Shown: positions 1 to 7,256 of the stretch, in pieces | Layout: each line of letters begins with the position of its first letter | Numbering within the stretch: position 1 is the first letter of the stretch | Assembly (NCBI GenBank): GCA_029263945.1 | Contig: JARIDM010000266.1 | Span: 1 to 28,928 of the forward strand | Source of the DNA: Sporosarcina sp. | GTDB lineage: Bacteria > Bacillota > Bacilli > Bacillales_A > Planococcaceae | Direction of reading: 5' to 3' | DNA length: 28,928 nt | Notes under the pieces: model-generated | The model's database searches: none | Told to the model about the DNA's origin: nothing | The model's input: the letters and a program-made list of their open reading frames with translations, nothing else | Translations under genes and position numbers: made by a program

Positions 1-958
1 CTTCCGAAATGCCATCTTTTCGAGCTTGTTCAATAACTTCTGGATCAGTAGGGTCAAGGAATAGATCACATTGCGCTCTATATAGATCCTTTTCGTTAGG
101 TGTTGATGCTACTTCGAGTACTCTATCAGCATCATATAGTAATACTCCTAAGTATCTAATTCTTCCTGTACACGTTTCTGAACAAACTGTCGGTAAACCT
201 GATTCGATACGTGGAAAACAGAATGTACATTTTTCCGCTTTATTTGTTTTCCAGTTAAAGTACACTTTTTTGTACGGGCAACCCGTCATACAATAACGCC
301 ATCCACGACAAGCCTCTTGGTCAACGAGCACAATCCCATCTTCTTCACGTTTGTACATCGCGCCTGAAGGACATGAAGCAACACAACTTGGGTTTAAACA
401 GTGTTCACATAATCTTGGCAAATACATCATAAACGCTTGTTCAAAATTAAACTTAATTTCTTCTTCAATCTTTTCAATATTCGGATCTTGTGGGCCTGTA
501 ATATGTGCACCCGCAAGTTGGTCTTCCCAGTTAGGGCCCCATTCTAAATCCATATATTCACCTGTAACGACAGACTTTGCGCGAGCAACTGGCGTATGCT
601 CACTATCTGCAGCCATTGTGAGTTTTTCATAATCATATGTCCATGGCTCGTAGTAATCTTTCATTTCTGGCATATCAGGATTGTAAAAAATCTTTCCTAA
701 GGCAATCTTAGACAATTTAGAACCCGATTTCAGCTCTAATTTCCCTTTGGCATTCACTTGCCATCCGCCTTTATAAAGTTCCTGGTCTTCCCATCTCTTT
801 GGATAACCAATACCAGGTTTTGTTTCTACGTTATTAAACCACATATACTCCGCACCTTCACGGTTTGTCCATGTCGTTTTACACGTCACACTACACGTAT
901 GACAGCCTATACACTTATCAAGATTCATAACCATTGCAACTTGCGCTTTAATTTTCAA
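1..958 (-). CDS. narH: Respiratory nitrate reductase beta subunit NarH (5' part, cut by window edge)
   Basis: This is the iron-sulfur electron-transfer subunit of the membrane-bound NarGHI nitrate reductase; it passes electrons from NarI haem to the molybdenum subunit NarG on the cytoplasmic side. About 319 codons are present of the roughly 490 usual for the family; the C-terminus lies beyond position 1. All four cysteine clusters are visible: CxxCxxCxxxC at residues 16-26, CEHCLNPSC followed by CPSG near the middle, the NarH-typical CRGWRYCMTGCPYK with Trp in place of a Cys (3Fe-4S cluster), and KCTFCFPR with a later CSETC. The start is a TTG at 958: it has AAGGAGG 8-9 bases upstream, inside the end of narG, and overlaps narG by 11 bp, so translation is probably coupled. 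narJ and narI are expected beyond the left edge. Confidence 0.95.
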   Translation of the reverse strand, partial: MKIKAQVAMVMNLDKCIGCHTCSVTCKTTWTNREGAEYMWFNNVETKPGIGYPKRWEDQELYKGGWQVNAKGKLELKSGSKLSKIALGKIFYNPDMPEMKDYYEPWTYDYEKLTMAADSEHTPVARAKSVVTGEYMDLEWGPNWEDQLAGAHITGPQDPNIEKIEEEIKFNFEQAFMMYLPRLCEHCLNPSCVASCPSGAMYKREEDGIVLVDQEACRGWRYCMTGCPYKKVYFNWKTNKAEKCTFCFPRIESGLPTVCSETCTGRIRYLGVLLYDADRVLEVASTPNEKDLYRAQCDLFLDPTDPEVIEQARKDGISE

Positions 959-3900
959 GCCAATTTACCTCCTTCATCTTGCGGACCGCAACATAAACAT
1001 CTCGCTGATTTCCAATAGGTCCGTAATAGTTGAATCCATAACTTAGTTGCGCATAACCACCAACCATTTGTGTTGGTTTCATGTGAATACGTGTTGGGGC
1101 GTTATGACTCCCTCCGCGCTCATCTGTAATTTCAGAACCAGGGACTTGAATATGTTTGTCCTGGGCGTGGTACATAAACATCGTTCCTTTTGGCATTCTA
1201 TGACTCACAACTGCGCGTGCCGTTACAACACCATTTCGGTTGTATACTTCAAGCCATTGGTTATCATCAATGCCATGCTCTGCCGCATCTAGATCAGAAA
1301 TCCAAACAGTTGGTCCACCACGGAAGAGCGTGAGCATATGCTGATTATCTTGATACGTAGAGTGGATATTCCATTTACCATGCGGTGTTAAGTACCGCAA
1401 TACAAGTGAATCTTGTCCACCAATGATTTGTTTATCACGTGGACCAAATACCATTGGCGGTAACGTTGGTTTATATACAGGCAACGCTTCACCAAACTCT
1501 AAGAATAGTTCATGGTCAATATAGAAATGTTGTCTTCCAGTCAGTGTTCTAAATGGAACGAGTCGTTCAATATTCGTCGTGAATGGTGAATAGCGGCGAC
1601 CCATTTTATTAGAGCCCGAGAATACAGGCGTCGGAATGACTTCACGCGGTTGCGCGGTAATACTTGCGAAAGTAAACTGCTCTGCTGCTCGGTCTGCTGA
1701 AATGTCTTTTAATTCAACACCCGTGATTTCTTCAGCTACATCAAATGCCTTCTGTGAAACCCGACCATTTGTTGCAGATGATAACGTCAGCATCGCTTCC
1801 GCAGCATGTTTTGCTGTGTGCAGCTTCGGCAATCCGTTTTTAATCGAGTCATCAAAATACGTACCGTTAATGCCCTTCATCTTTTCATATTCTTCCGCAA
1901 CAGAGAAGCTAATGCCATGCGCACCGACTTTTCCAGTGGCTAACAATGGTCCTAATGTGACGTATTTATCGTAAATTTGCGTATAATCTCGCTCTACAAT
2001 TGTCATTGCGGGCATCGTTTTCCCTGGAATGGCTTCAACTTCGCCAGTTTTCCAATCCTTTACTTCGCCAAGTGGTTGGGCAATCTCTTGAATTGAGTCA
2101 TGTGCCAACGGTGTTGTAACAAGATCTTTATAAACGCCCGGCAAATGCTCTTTTGCCATTTCAGAAAATGTTTGTGCAATCGATCGATAAATATCCCAGT
2201 CCGAACGTGATTCCCATAAAGGATCTACAGCCGGATTAAATGGGTGTACAAACGGATGCATATCCGTTGATGAAAGGTCATGTTTTTCATACCAAGTAGC
2301 TGCTGGTAGTACCAGATCTGCATATAAGGGCGTTGCAGTCATTCTAAAGTCGAGTGCAACAAGTAAATCCAGCTTCCCTTCGACTTCATCACGCCAAGTC
2401 ATCTCTTCAGGTTTCATCTCATCATTGACCGTCGCTAATAGTCCATCTGAGGCGCCGAATAAGTGTTTCATAAAGTATTCTTGTCCTTTTGCAGAACTTG
2501 ACACTAAATTTGAACGCCAGACAAATAATGAGCGTGGGAAGTTAACCGGTGCCCCTGGATCTTCAACAGCAAATTGCGTCTCTCCAGATTTCAATTGTTC
2601 CAATGTATGGCTGACAATTTCTTCTGTCGTTGTCTTTCCTTCTTTTGCTGCTTCTTCTGCAAATGATAAACTGTTTTTGTTGAATTGCGGATAGGATGGC
2701 AACCAACCTAAACGCGCCGCTAACACATTATAATCTGCTGGATGCTCATAACGAATGTCTCCACCTGTAGGCGACATTAACAGATCCGCGCCCATCTCCT
2801 CATACTTCCACTGGTCTGTTGCAAAGTAGAAATATGAAGTTGCATTTTGGAGTCTCGGTGGTGCTTGCCAATCTCTTGCGAACGCAATTGTACTCCAACC
2901 CTCGATTGGTCGACATTTTTCTTGTCCTACATAATGTGCCCATCCGCCGCCGTTAACACCTTGAGAAGCTGTCAACGTTACGAGATTGAGTATCGCTCTA
3001 TAAATCGTATCACTGTTAAACCAGTGGTTAATCCCTGCGCCCATAATGATCATAGAACGGCCACCTGTGTCAATTGCATTTTGTGCAAACTCACGTGCAA
3101 TTTGTGTGACAAGTTCAGGCTTAACGTTTGTAATCTTTTCTTGCCAAGCTGGCGTGTAAAACGATTCCGCATCGTCATATCCAGAAGCCTCTAGATCACT
3201 TCCAATACGATTGACGCCATATTGACTCATCATTAAATCGTAAACAGTCGTCACTAAACGCGTTGTTCCATCGGCGAATGTTACTTTTTTCGCTGGAATA
3301 GGACGTTTAAACGTACCATTTGCAACATTGTCGAAATACGGGAAGACAATTTCGGTCCACTCTGCACCATGTTCTTCAATAGAAAGCGCTGGCTCAATGC
3401 GTGTGCCATCTTCATTGTCTAGAATAAGATTCCATTTCACATCGTTTTCCCAACGCTGTCCCATCGTTCCATTTGGCACGATAATTTGATCGGTTGCTTC
3501 ATCTAAGATGACAGGTTTCCATTCAGCATGTTCTGATTCATTTCCTAAATCGCTTGCGCGTAAGAAACGACCCGCTTTCCAAGAACCTTCAAATTCGTCT
3601 AAGGTAATTAAGAATGGCATATCTGTATATTGTTTCGCATAATTCATGAACATTGGTTCTTTTTTCTTTTGATAATATTCATCAAGAATTACATGCGTCA
3701 TTGCCTGTGCAACAGCAGCATCCGAGCCTGGTTCAGCTGCAATCCAATCATCTGCGTGCACAACACTTTCTGCATAGTCAGGGGCTACAGAAACGACTTT
3801 TGTCCCCTTGTAACGTACTTCAGTTAAGAAATGCGCATCAGGCGTCCGCGTCAGTGGAACATTCGACCCCCACATGATGATGTAGCCTGAATTGTACCAA

Positions 3901-4631
3901 TCACTGGATTCTGGTACATCCGTTTGCTCTCCCCAAATTTGCGGAGATGACGGCGGTAAATCTGCATACCAATCATAGAAACTGAGCATCTCGCCACCAA
4001 GAAGCGAAAGGAATCTTGCACCCGAGGCGTAACTGACCATAGACATCGCTGGAATTGGTGTGAAACCAGCAATCCGGTCTGGTCCGTACTTTTGAATGGT
4101 ATACGTAAGTTGCGCGGAAATAAGCGTTGTCGCATCACGCCAATTTATGCGAACGTGGCCACCTTTCCCACGTGCTTTTTTATATTCGACAGCTTTTACT
4201 GGATCTTCAACAATACTTGCCCAAGCCTTCACAGGATCTTTAAGTTCTGTCAACGCTTCGCCCCACATACGCCATAACTTGCCACGTACGTATGGATACT
4301 TCACGCGTAACGGACTATATTCATACCATGAGAAAGAAGCCCCTCTCGGACATCCGCGCGGCTCAAATTCTGGCATATCAGGTCCGCAGGAAGGGTAATC
4401 TATCTGCTGATTTTCCCACGTAATAATGCCGTTTTTCACAAATACTTTCCAACTACATGAACCCGTACAATTCACACCATGTGTGGTTCGAACAACTTTA
4501 TCATGAGACCAACGCTGACGGTACATGTTTTCCCAATCACGATTTTTTTCTTCTAAAATCGACCAATTTCCATTAAAACGTTCAATCGGCTTAAAATAGT
4601 TAAGACCAAATTTCCTTTTATTCTTTTGCAT
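948..4631 (-). CDS. narG: Respiratory nitrate reductase alpha subunit NarG
   Basis: This is the catalytic molybdo-bis(MGD) subunit, which reduces nitrate to nitrite in anaerobic respiration. It has 1227 residues, about the length of Bacillus NarG. The N-terminal HGVNCTGSCSW motif followed by a more distant CGPDMPEFEPRGCPRG supplies the His/Cys ligands of the FS0 cluster, and YDWYADLPPSSP contains the Asp that ligates Mo in E. coli NarG. The C-terminal part has the MGD-binding fold (NAPTRIHMKPTQMVGGYAQLSYGFNYYGP region). No Tat signal is evident, as expected for a cytoplasm-facing Nar. An in-frame TTG at 4643 is possible on paper, but it directly abuts the AAGGAG sequence. The ATG at 4631, about 12 bases after that Shine-Dalgarno, is preferred. 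It is the first gene of the nar operon, followed by overlapping narH. Confidence 0.96.
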   Translation of the reverse strand: MQKNKRKFGLNYFKPIERFNGNWSILEEKNRDWENMYRQRWSHDKVVRTTHGVNCTGSCSWKVFVKNGIITWENQQIDYPSCGPDMPEFEPRGCPRGASFSWYEYSPLRVKYPYVRGKLWRMWGEALTELKDPVKAWASIVEDPVKAVEYKKARGKGGHVRINWRDATTLISAQLTYTIQKYGPDRIAGFTPIPAMSMVSYASGARFLSLLGGEMLSFYDWYADLPPSSPQIWGEQTDVPESSDWYNSGYIIMWGSNVPLTRTPDAHFLTEVRYKGTKVVSVAPDYAESVVHADDWIAAEPGSDAAVAQAMTHVILDEYYQKKKEPMFMNYAKQYTDMPFLITLDEFEGSWKAGRFLRASDLGNESEHAEWKPVILDEATDQIIVPNGTMGQRWENDVKWNLILDNEDGTRIEPALSIEEHGAEWTEIVFPYFDNVANGTFKRPIPAKKVTFADGTTRLVTTVYDLMMSQYGVNRIGSDLEASGYDDAESFYTPAWQEKITNVKPELVTQIAREFAQNAIDTGGRSMIIMGAGINHWFNSDTIYRAILNLVTLTASQGVNGGGWAHYVGQEKCRPIEGWSTIAFARDWQAPPRLQNATSYFYFATDQWKYEEMGADLLMSPTGGDIRYEHPADYNVLAARLGWLPSYPQFNKNSLSFAEEAAKEGKTTTEEIVSHTLEQLKSGETQFAVEDPGAPVNFPRSLFVWRSNLVSSSAKGQEYFMKHLFGASDGLLATVNDEMKPEEMTWRDEVEGKLDLLVALDFRMTATPLYADLVLPAATWYEKHDLSSTDMHPFVHPFNPAVDPLWESRSDWDIYRSIAQTFSEMAKEHLPGVYKDLVTTPLAHDSIQEIAQPLGEVKDWKTGEVEAIPGKTMPAMTIVERDYTQIYDKYVTLGPLLATGKVGAHGISFSVAEEYEKMKGINGTYFDDSIKNGLPKLHTAKHAAEAMLTLSSATNGRVSQKAFDVAEEITGVELKDISADRAAEQFTFASITAQPREVIPTPVFSGSNKMGRRYSPFTTNIERLVPFRTLTGRQHFYIDHELFLEFGEALPVYKPTLPPMVFGPRDKQIIGGQDSLVLRYLTPHGKWNIHSTYQDNQHMLTLFRGGPTVWISDLDAAEHGIDDNQWLEVYNRNGVVTARAVVSHRMPKGTMFMYHAQDKHIQVPGSEITDERGGSHNAPTRIHMKPTQMVGGYAQLSYGFNYYGPIGNQRDVYVAVRKMKEVNWLEN

Positions 4632-4753
4632 TGGAACAAACAACTCCTTTTTAAGTGCGTCACATTCATTATTGTCGTATGGACAAAAAATAAACCCAAA
4701 TGAAATTTAATTCTATTGACGGGAATCAACAAGGTTTCATTCATCTATCTCAC

Positions 4754-4818
4754 ATTATAGAAAAGATACAATCTCCTTCCTATTAGGGATTGTCCTATTT
4801 AGCATAGGGAGCGCCCTT
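4754..4818 (-). promoter_or_regulatory. narG promoter with two NreC-like boxes
   Basis: Reading on the minus strand, TATAAT is at 4754-4759, but no recognisable -35 lies 16-18 bp upstream, so an activator is expected. Two dyad sites occur upstream: TAGGGATTGTCCTA at 4784-4797 and TAGGGAGCGCCCTT at 4805-4818. Their centres are 21 bp (two helical turns) apart and about 43 and 64 bp upstream of the likely start near 4747. They fit, with one mismatch each, the T(A/T)GGG-N4-CCC(A/T)A consensus I recall for the staphylococcal oxygen/nitrate regulator NreC. The nreABC genes are not in the window. The sites are directly visible; their recognition by NreC is inference. Confidence 0.6.
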
Positions 4819-4830
4819 ACTTTTAAGGTC

Positions 4831-4875
4831 AAAAAACACACGAAAGGAAAACGCTTCCCGATTCGTGTGTTTTTT
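4831..4875 (-). terminator. Rho-independent terminator after scdA/ric
   Basis: A perfect 14-bp inverted repeat pairs 4831-4844 (AAAAAACACACGAA) with 4862-4875 (TTCGTGTGTTTTTT) around a 17-nt loop. Read on the minus strand it ends in a T6 run just downstream of the scdA stop at 4897. The symmetric A/T tracts could let it work in both directions. It insulates the narG promoter from scdA transcription. Confidence 0.85.
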
Positions 4876-4896
4876 CATCACTTTTCTTTAAAGTAA

Positions 4897-5595
4897 TTAG
4901 ATTGCTGCGCGAACTCTATCAAACAAAACGTTATTTTCTAAGTGAACATGATCAAATGTATCTCTTTCCAATTCTTCAAGACGTGCCAACACTAAACGAT
5001 GCGTTCCACACGCATCCTCTGGTGGCGTGAATCCATTCGTAATTTCTCGGAGTTCATGCAATAAGTTCCCAACGTTTTCATGCTCTCGTTCTAATTCTTC
5101 AACATGAGGCGTTACTTGTGCTTTTAGCTCACTTGTCGGATTTTCTAAAAAGGACAACACAAGTGGGAATACATTGTCATCTTCGTCTTCTGTATGTTCC
5201 ACTAATTCTCTTTGTAACAGTTTAAAGATGTCATGTAGACGTGGAATATAGTCGTATTTTTCTCCATGCACACGGTATAACTTCGTAATATATGGTGTAA
5301 GCAAGGGTAGTTCTGCTTTTAAATTCTCGTGGTATTTCTCCTGTATATAAGAAACAAGTGTTTTATTGCCAAATGATGTGGGCTCTGCGCCTGATCGTCC
5401 TGCTCGTTCAGATGTAAGTGATAACACTTCCGCAAGAATGCTTTCTGGATCGATATTTCTTTGCGTAGCTGCTTCTGTTAGTGAAATTTTACCCCCACAG
5501 CAAAAGTCAATTCGGTTCTTTCTAAATATATCTGCTGACCAAGGAATAGCTGTAACAATATCCGCTACATTTGTATCCAATGAAATTGTTGTCAT
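4897..5595 (-). CDS. scdA: Iron-sulfur cluster repair di-iron protein ScdA/RIC (YtfE family)
   Basis: This is a cytoplasmic hemerythrin-like di-iron protein that restores Fe-S clusters damaged by nitric oxide or oxidative stress. It has 232 residues, typical of ScdA/YtfE. The N-terminal ScdA_N domain (residues 1-60) carries the family hallmark DFCCGG at about residue 30. The remainder is a four-helix hemerythrin domain with the expected His and Glu ligands in YRVHGEKYDY, VEHTEDEDDNVFP, PHVEELEREHENV and FDHVHLENNVLF. The ATG at 5595 is preceded by AGGAGG with an 8-nt gap. It sits just upstream of narG but has its own terminator. The pairing makes sense because nitrate and nitrite respiration generates NO that attacks Fe-S proteins such as NarH. 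Confidence 0.93.
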   Translation of the reverse strand: MTTISLDTNVADIVTAIPWSADIFRKNRIDFCCGGKISLTEAATQRNIDPESILAEVLSLTSERAGRSGAEPTSFGNKTLVSYIQEKYHENLKAELPLLTPYITKLYRVHGEKYDYIPRLHDIFKLLQRELVEHTEDEDDNVFPLVLSFLENPTSELKAQVTPHVEELEREHENVGNLLHELREITNGFTPPEDACGTHRLVLARLEELERDTFDHVHLENNVLFDRVRAAI

Positions 5596-5646
5596 GACTA
5601 AAACCTCCTAAGTTAATGGTTTGTTAGTTGATAACTGTTCTCACTA

Positions 5647-5692
5647 AGTATACCCCTCAGGAGGCTCAGGATTCTATTAGGGTAAACACCCA
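5647..5692 (-). promoter_or_regulatory. Probable scdA/ric promoter with upstream dyad
   Basis: On the minus strand TATACT (5647-5652) is a good -10, but the hexamer 17 bp upstream (GAATCC) is not a -35. A dyad GGGT-N4-ACCC lies at 5680-5691, about 45 bp upstream of the likely start, where a class II activator would bind. Its arms (TAGGG, CCCA) resemble the narG boxes, but the GGG-CCC spacing is 6 rather than 4. A short direct repeat of CTCAGGA lies between the dyad and the -10. The identity of the regulator cannot be told from this window. Confidence 0.4.
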
Positions 5693-5736
5693 TTCTATCG
5701 CCATGTGTGACGAAGTCATGAACGGTTTTCACCCAT

Positions 5737-5779
5737 AAAAAAAGGCATGTACAAGACATTACGTCTTTGCACACACCTT
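5737..5779 (-). terminator. Probable terminator of the nrd operon
   Basis: Downstream of nrdF, an imperfect hairpin pairs AAGG..GTCTT-type arms (5742-5756 with 5763-5779, containing one bulge and several G-T pairs) around a short loop. On the minus strand it is followed by a T7 run (A7 on the plus strand at 5737-5743). This fits intrinsic termination of nrdF transcripts before the scdA promoter. Confidence 0.6.
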
Positions 5780-5799
5780 ATATTTTCTACTTCAGTCAC

Positions 5800-6837
5800 T
5801 TATAAATCGTCAAATCCATTTAAATCACTTGTCTTCACATATTGTCGAGAGGCTTGCTCGAAGAAATCTGTTTTCGTATCATCAAAACTGTCCACGTAAG
5901 CTTTAATCCAACGCATTGGATTGTCCGTAAATTCAGGATAGATTTCACTTAAGCCAAGCATACGCAACATTTTATTAGCACGGTATTTTACGTAGCCTTC
6001 CATTTCATCAAGGTCAATACCCTCAATATCTGCTAAGACATAACGACTCCATAAAACTTCTTGTTCTACTGAGTGTCTATATTGGTCATAAATCCATTCA
6101 GTAAATTCGTCGGTATTGTAAGATGGATTTTCTGCAAGCGCAGCGCGGAATATGTCACTTATTGCCTTGCCATGTTGCAATTCATCCCGATTTATGTAGG
6201 AGACCATCGTCGATGTACCCACCATTTTTTGGTTTCGTGCTAAGTTATAGAAAAACGCGAAACCACTATAGAAAAATAACCCTTCCAAAAGAGTTGTATA
6301 CACCATCGACTTTAATGCTGTTTCAATCGTTGGATTTTCTGCAAACTCATTGTATACATCTACAATACGTTCATTTCGGCGCATGAGGACTTCATCTGTA
6401 CGCCCCATTTCGAATGAAGCAATTTGCTTATCCAGCGTAGTGACTGATGACAACACATATGCATAGGAATGATTATGTTCACTTTCTTGATCGGCAATTG
6501 TCGCCATTAATGATTTTACAGAAGGATCTGTTGTGTAATGGGACAACTTTAATGCGATGTCCGTTTGTGGACCATCTAACGTTGCCAGTAAGCCAATTAT
6601 TTTCAAAAAAGCATCTTGCTCTGCTTTGGGTAATGTTGGGAACTGTTTAACATCTTGCGTCATATCTACTTCGTTTGCCGTCCAAAATAACGCACGTATT
6701 CTTTGTCGAAGTGTGTAAAAGTGTGGGTGCGCAATGTCATTCCAATTCAGAATACCGCTTGCTTTCCCACCAAAAATCGCTGTCGACTTATTTGGATTTG
6801 CTGGTTCTAAAACCTTTACTCTTGTAAGTGTCTCCAA
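5800..6837 (-). CDS. nrdF: Class I ribonucleotide reductase beta subunit (NrdF/NrdB type)
   Basis: This is the radical-generating small subunit of aerobic ribonucleotide reductase, which supplies dNTPs together with the large subunit encoded upstream. It has 345 residues from the chosen TTG at 6837. Aligned by eye to E. coli R2, the di-metal ligands are D88, E118, H121, E185, E219 and H222, and the radical tyrosine is Y125 (EHNHSY), so this is a normal tyrosyl-radical type. The sequence around IFGGKASGILNWND is unlike the short Bacillus NrdF proteins, so the exact R2 subgroup is uncertain. An ATG eight codons earlier (6861) lacks a Shine-Dalgarno. The TTG has AAGGGG about 10 bases upstream and gives a start METLTRVKVLEP that looks family-like. 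It overlaps the end of the flavodoxin gene by about 22 bp. Confidence 0.9.
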   Translation of the reverse strand: METLTRVKVLEPANPNKSTAIFGGKASGILNWNDIAHPHFYTLRQRIRALFWTANEVDMTQDVKQFPTLPKAEQDAFLKIIGLLATLDGPQTDIALKLSHYTTDPSVKSLMATIADQESEHNHSYAYVLSSVTTLDKQIASFEMGRTDEVLMRRNERIVDVYNEFAENPTIETALKSMVYTTLLEGLFFYSGFAFFYNLARNQKMVGTSTMVSYINRDELQHGKAISDIFRAALAENPSYNTDEFTEWIYDQYRHSVEQEVLWSRYVLADIEGIDLDEMEGYVKYRANKMLRMLGLSEIYPEFTDNPMRWIKAYVDSFDDTKTDFFEQASRQYVKTSDLNGFDDL

Positions 6838-7256
6838 TGCTGAATAACCCCTTCCGTCCATTTAACTACTTGTTCTTGTTGTTTCCCTCTAGGGCTCTGC
6901 TCAATTCTTAAAGGTTCAACATCCGATTCATAAAACCTCGCTAATTTCACAGCGGCATGACAAAACAAGGCGTCACCACCAAATTGCGTATCACCCGTTC
7001 CAAAGACATAGACTGAATCAGGTTTATAACCTACATCTGCAACGAAGTCTTTTACTTCATCAGGGGTGGCACCTTGGTCCCACGTAAAAGAACCAATCAT
7101 CATCGCATCGAAATCGCGTGGAGACGGGATCACGCCGCCACCGATTCGATAAGAAGTTACTTCTATATTGTTGTGCTTGAGTGTCTCTTCAATTATTTCA
7201 GCGACTTCTCCAGTGTTCCCACTCCAGGAGGCATAGGCGATTAAGAATGACACCAT
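6816..7256 (-). CDS. Flavodoxin between the ribonucleotide reductase subunits (NrdI-like role)
   Basis: A 146-residue flavodoxin-fold protein. The FMN phosphate loop is SWSGNTGE at about residues 10-17, and later segments GSFTWDQG and FGTGDTQFGGDALFC match the two isoalloxazine-binding loops. It reads more like a true short-chain flavodoxin than a canonical NrdI, although it occupies the NrdI position in the operon. The probable job is to deliver reducing equivalents, or oxidant for cofactor assembly, to the adjacent beta subunit; this is inferred from context. The ATG at 7256 overlaps the last 16 bp of the large-subunit gene, and there is no strong Shine-Dalgarno, so translational coupling is likely. 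The GTG of codon 2 is an alternative start. Confidence 0.85.
   Translation of the reverse strand: MVSFLIAYASWSGNTGEVAEIIEETLKHNNIEVTSYRIGGGVIPSPRDFDAMMIGSFTWDQGATPDEVKDFVADVGYKPDSVYVFGTGDTQFGGDALFCHAAVKLARFYESDVEPLRIEQSPRGKQQEQVVKWTEGVIQHWRHLQE

Noticed and set aside
9..632. Plus-strand open frames over narH
   Set aside because: They are antisense to a continuous narH frame with all Fe-S cysteine motifs, have no Shine-Dalgarno and no recognisable protein features.
5705..5722. Fnr/CRP-like site TGTGACGAAGTCATGA upstream of scdA
   Set aside because: The half-sites are unequal and the spacing is not the N6 of TGTGA-N6-TCACA.
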